A stretch of DNA of 5,936 bases from an uncultured Steroidobacter sp. (GTDB lineage Bacteria > Pseudomonadota > Gammaproteobacteria > Steroidobacterales > Steroidobacteraceae). Positions 5,116-5,936 of this stretch are shown in pieces. How positions within the stretch are numbered: the stretch's first letter is position 1; each line of letters starts with the position of its first letter. The stretch is taken from NCBI GenBank assembly GCA_946478975.1, contig CAMLEO010000371.1:1-5936 (forward strand), written 5' to 3'. Under the pieces are notes generated by a model, which was given only the letters and a program-made list of their open reading frames with translations, made no database searches and was not told where the DNA came from. A program made the translations under genes and the position numbers.

Positions 5116-5936
5116 TCATCCGGCGGCCAGCTTCTTCAATCGATACAACGCATCCAGCGCCTCACGGGGCGTCATCGAATCTGGATCGATGCTGTTGAGG
5201 GCGGCGACGGCTTCGTGCTCGACGACTTCCTCTTCCTCGGGGAATTCGAGCAACAACTCCTGCTGAGGCTTCACTCCCTGAGCCGCCGCGGAGCGGCGCT
5301 CCAGCTCGTGGAGATATTTTCGAGCGGCGGAGATCACTTTGGGCGGAACGCCGGCGAGGGCGGCGACTTGCAGGCCGTAGCTTTGATTGGCGGGGCCGTC
5401 TTTGACGGTGTGAAGGAAGATCAGCTTCTCGCCGTGCTCGGTCGCGTCCAGATGCACGTTGGCGCAGCTGTCGAGATCCGTCGCGAGCGATGTGAGCTCG
5501 AAGTAGTGAGTTGCAAACAACGTGAACGCCCGCACGTTGCGGCCAATGTGATTCGCGCACGCCCACGCGAGTGACAAACCGTCGTACGTGCTGGTACCGC
5601 GGCCGATTTCATCCATCAGCACCAGGCTGTTGGCCGTGGCGTTGTTCAAGATATTCGCTGCCTCGGTCATCTCGACCATGAACGTCGAACGTCCGCCGGC
5701 GAGGTCATCGGATGCACCGATGCGAGTGAACACACGATCGACCGGCCCGATGCGCGCGGAGCGGGCGGGAACATAACTTCCCATGCGCGCCAGAATCACG
5801 ATCAGCGCCGTCTGGCGCATGAAAGTCGACTTACCGCCCATGTTCGGGCCAGTGATCACCAGCATGCGCCGGCTGTTGTTGAGCGACAGATCGTTGGGCA
5901 CGAACGGCTGATCGATGAAACGTTCCACGACCGGAT
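5116..5936 (-). CDS. mutS: DNA mismatch repair protein MutS, C-terminal part
   Basis: These are the last 272 residues of MutS; the 5' two thirds lie beyond the right edge. The fragment begins inside the conserved HPVVE motif, so the GTG at 5928 is an internal valine codon and not a start. It carries the ABC-type ATPase: Walker [10 protein letters not shown] (29-37 of the fragment), the [14 protein letters not shown] signature region (76-89), Walker [14 protein letters not shown] (104-116) and the ATHYFEL switch (141-147). It ends with the LDPDSLTPREAL-type motif (here [13 protein letters not shown]) and YRLKKL, the C-terminal tail that in E. coli promotes dimer and tetramer formation. MutS dimers bind mismatched or looped bases and, with MutL, start mismatch repair in the cytoplasm. 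All expected ATPase motifs are intact. Sequence similarity to the E. coli protein is high throughout, which is the main clue to a gammaproteobacterial host. It converges with the hydrolase with only 8 bp between stops and no visible terminator. Confidence 0.97.
   Translation of the reverse strand, partial: PVVERFIDQPFVPNDLSLNNSRRMLVITGPNMGGKSTFMRQTALIVILARMGSYVPARSARIGPVDRVFTRIGASDDLAGGRSTFMVEMTEAANILNNATANSLVLMDEIGRGTSTYDGLSLAWACANHIGRNVRAFTLFATHYFELTSLATDLDSCANVHLDATEHGEKLIFLHTVKDGPANQSYGLQVAALAGVPPKVISAARKYLHELERRSAAAQGVKPQQELLLEFPEEEEVVEHEAVAALNSIDPDSMTPREALDALYRLKKLAAG

Noticed and set aside
5101..5120. A bidirectional terminator between the converging hydrolase and mutS genes.
   Set aside because: Only 8 bp separate the stops and no stem with a T-tract could be found around them.
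5104..5574. A 156-codon plus-strand open frame following the hydrolase and opposite mutS.
   Set aside because: It is the complement of highly conserved MutS ATPase codons and shows no domain of its own.

Overview
The window is GC-rich bacterial DNA. The fragment at the right edge is a clear DNA mismatch repair protein MutS whose ATPase and C-terminal tail closely resemble those of Gammaproteobacteria such as E. coli. The host is therefore probably a gammaproteobacterium. The rest of the cluster is of a kind common in polysaccharide- and glycoside-degrading soil or plant-associated bacteria, so a Steroidobacter- or Xanthomonadales-like host is plausible, but the window alone cannot prove it.

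Layout, right to left. MutS (minus strand, 5' end missing) ends at 5116. A small alpha/beta hydrolase on the plus strand ends 8 bp away, tail to tail. Its start lies almost back to back with that of a minus-strand cluster of four genes, all read leftwards: a long DUF1080 / 3-keto-disaccharide hydrolase-type protein with a Sec signal peptide (3433-4338), a cytoplasmic Gfo/Idh/MocA NAD(P)-dependent oxidoreductase (2281-3408), a Tat-exported xylose-isomerase-like TIM-barrel protein (1334-2248), and a short exported DUF1080 protein (654-1316). The gaps are only 24, 32 and 17 bp, so this looks like one operon. A perfect 11-bp hairpin 5 bases past the last stop closes it. Beyond a 121-bp gap with two palindromic operator-like sites lies the first 177 codons of a NupG-like MFS transporter on the same strand, running off the left edge.

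How the genes may work together. Gfo/Idh/MocA dehydrogenase, xylose-isomerase-like epimerase/lyase and DUF1080 protein is the set of families seen in 3-keto-glycoside metabolism, where a sugar is oxidised at C3, the activated glycosidic bond is cleaved without a classical glycosidase, and the keto sugar is reduced again. Here three proteins carry export signals and the oxidoreductase carries none. This suggests processing of an already oxidised glycoside in the periplasm, import (perhaps by the MFS protein), and redox chemistry in the cytoplasm. The family calls rest on visible motifs. The pathway, substrate and flow are inference.

No rRNA, tRNA, CRISPR array, insertion sequence or phage gene is visible. 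The only stretches without genes are short (at most 121 bp).
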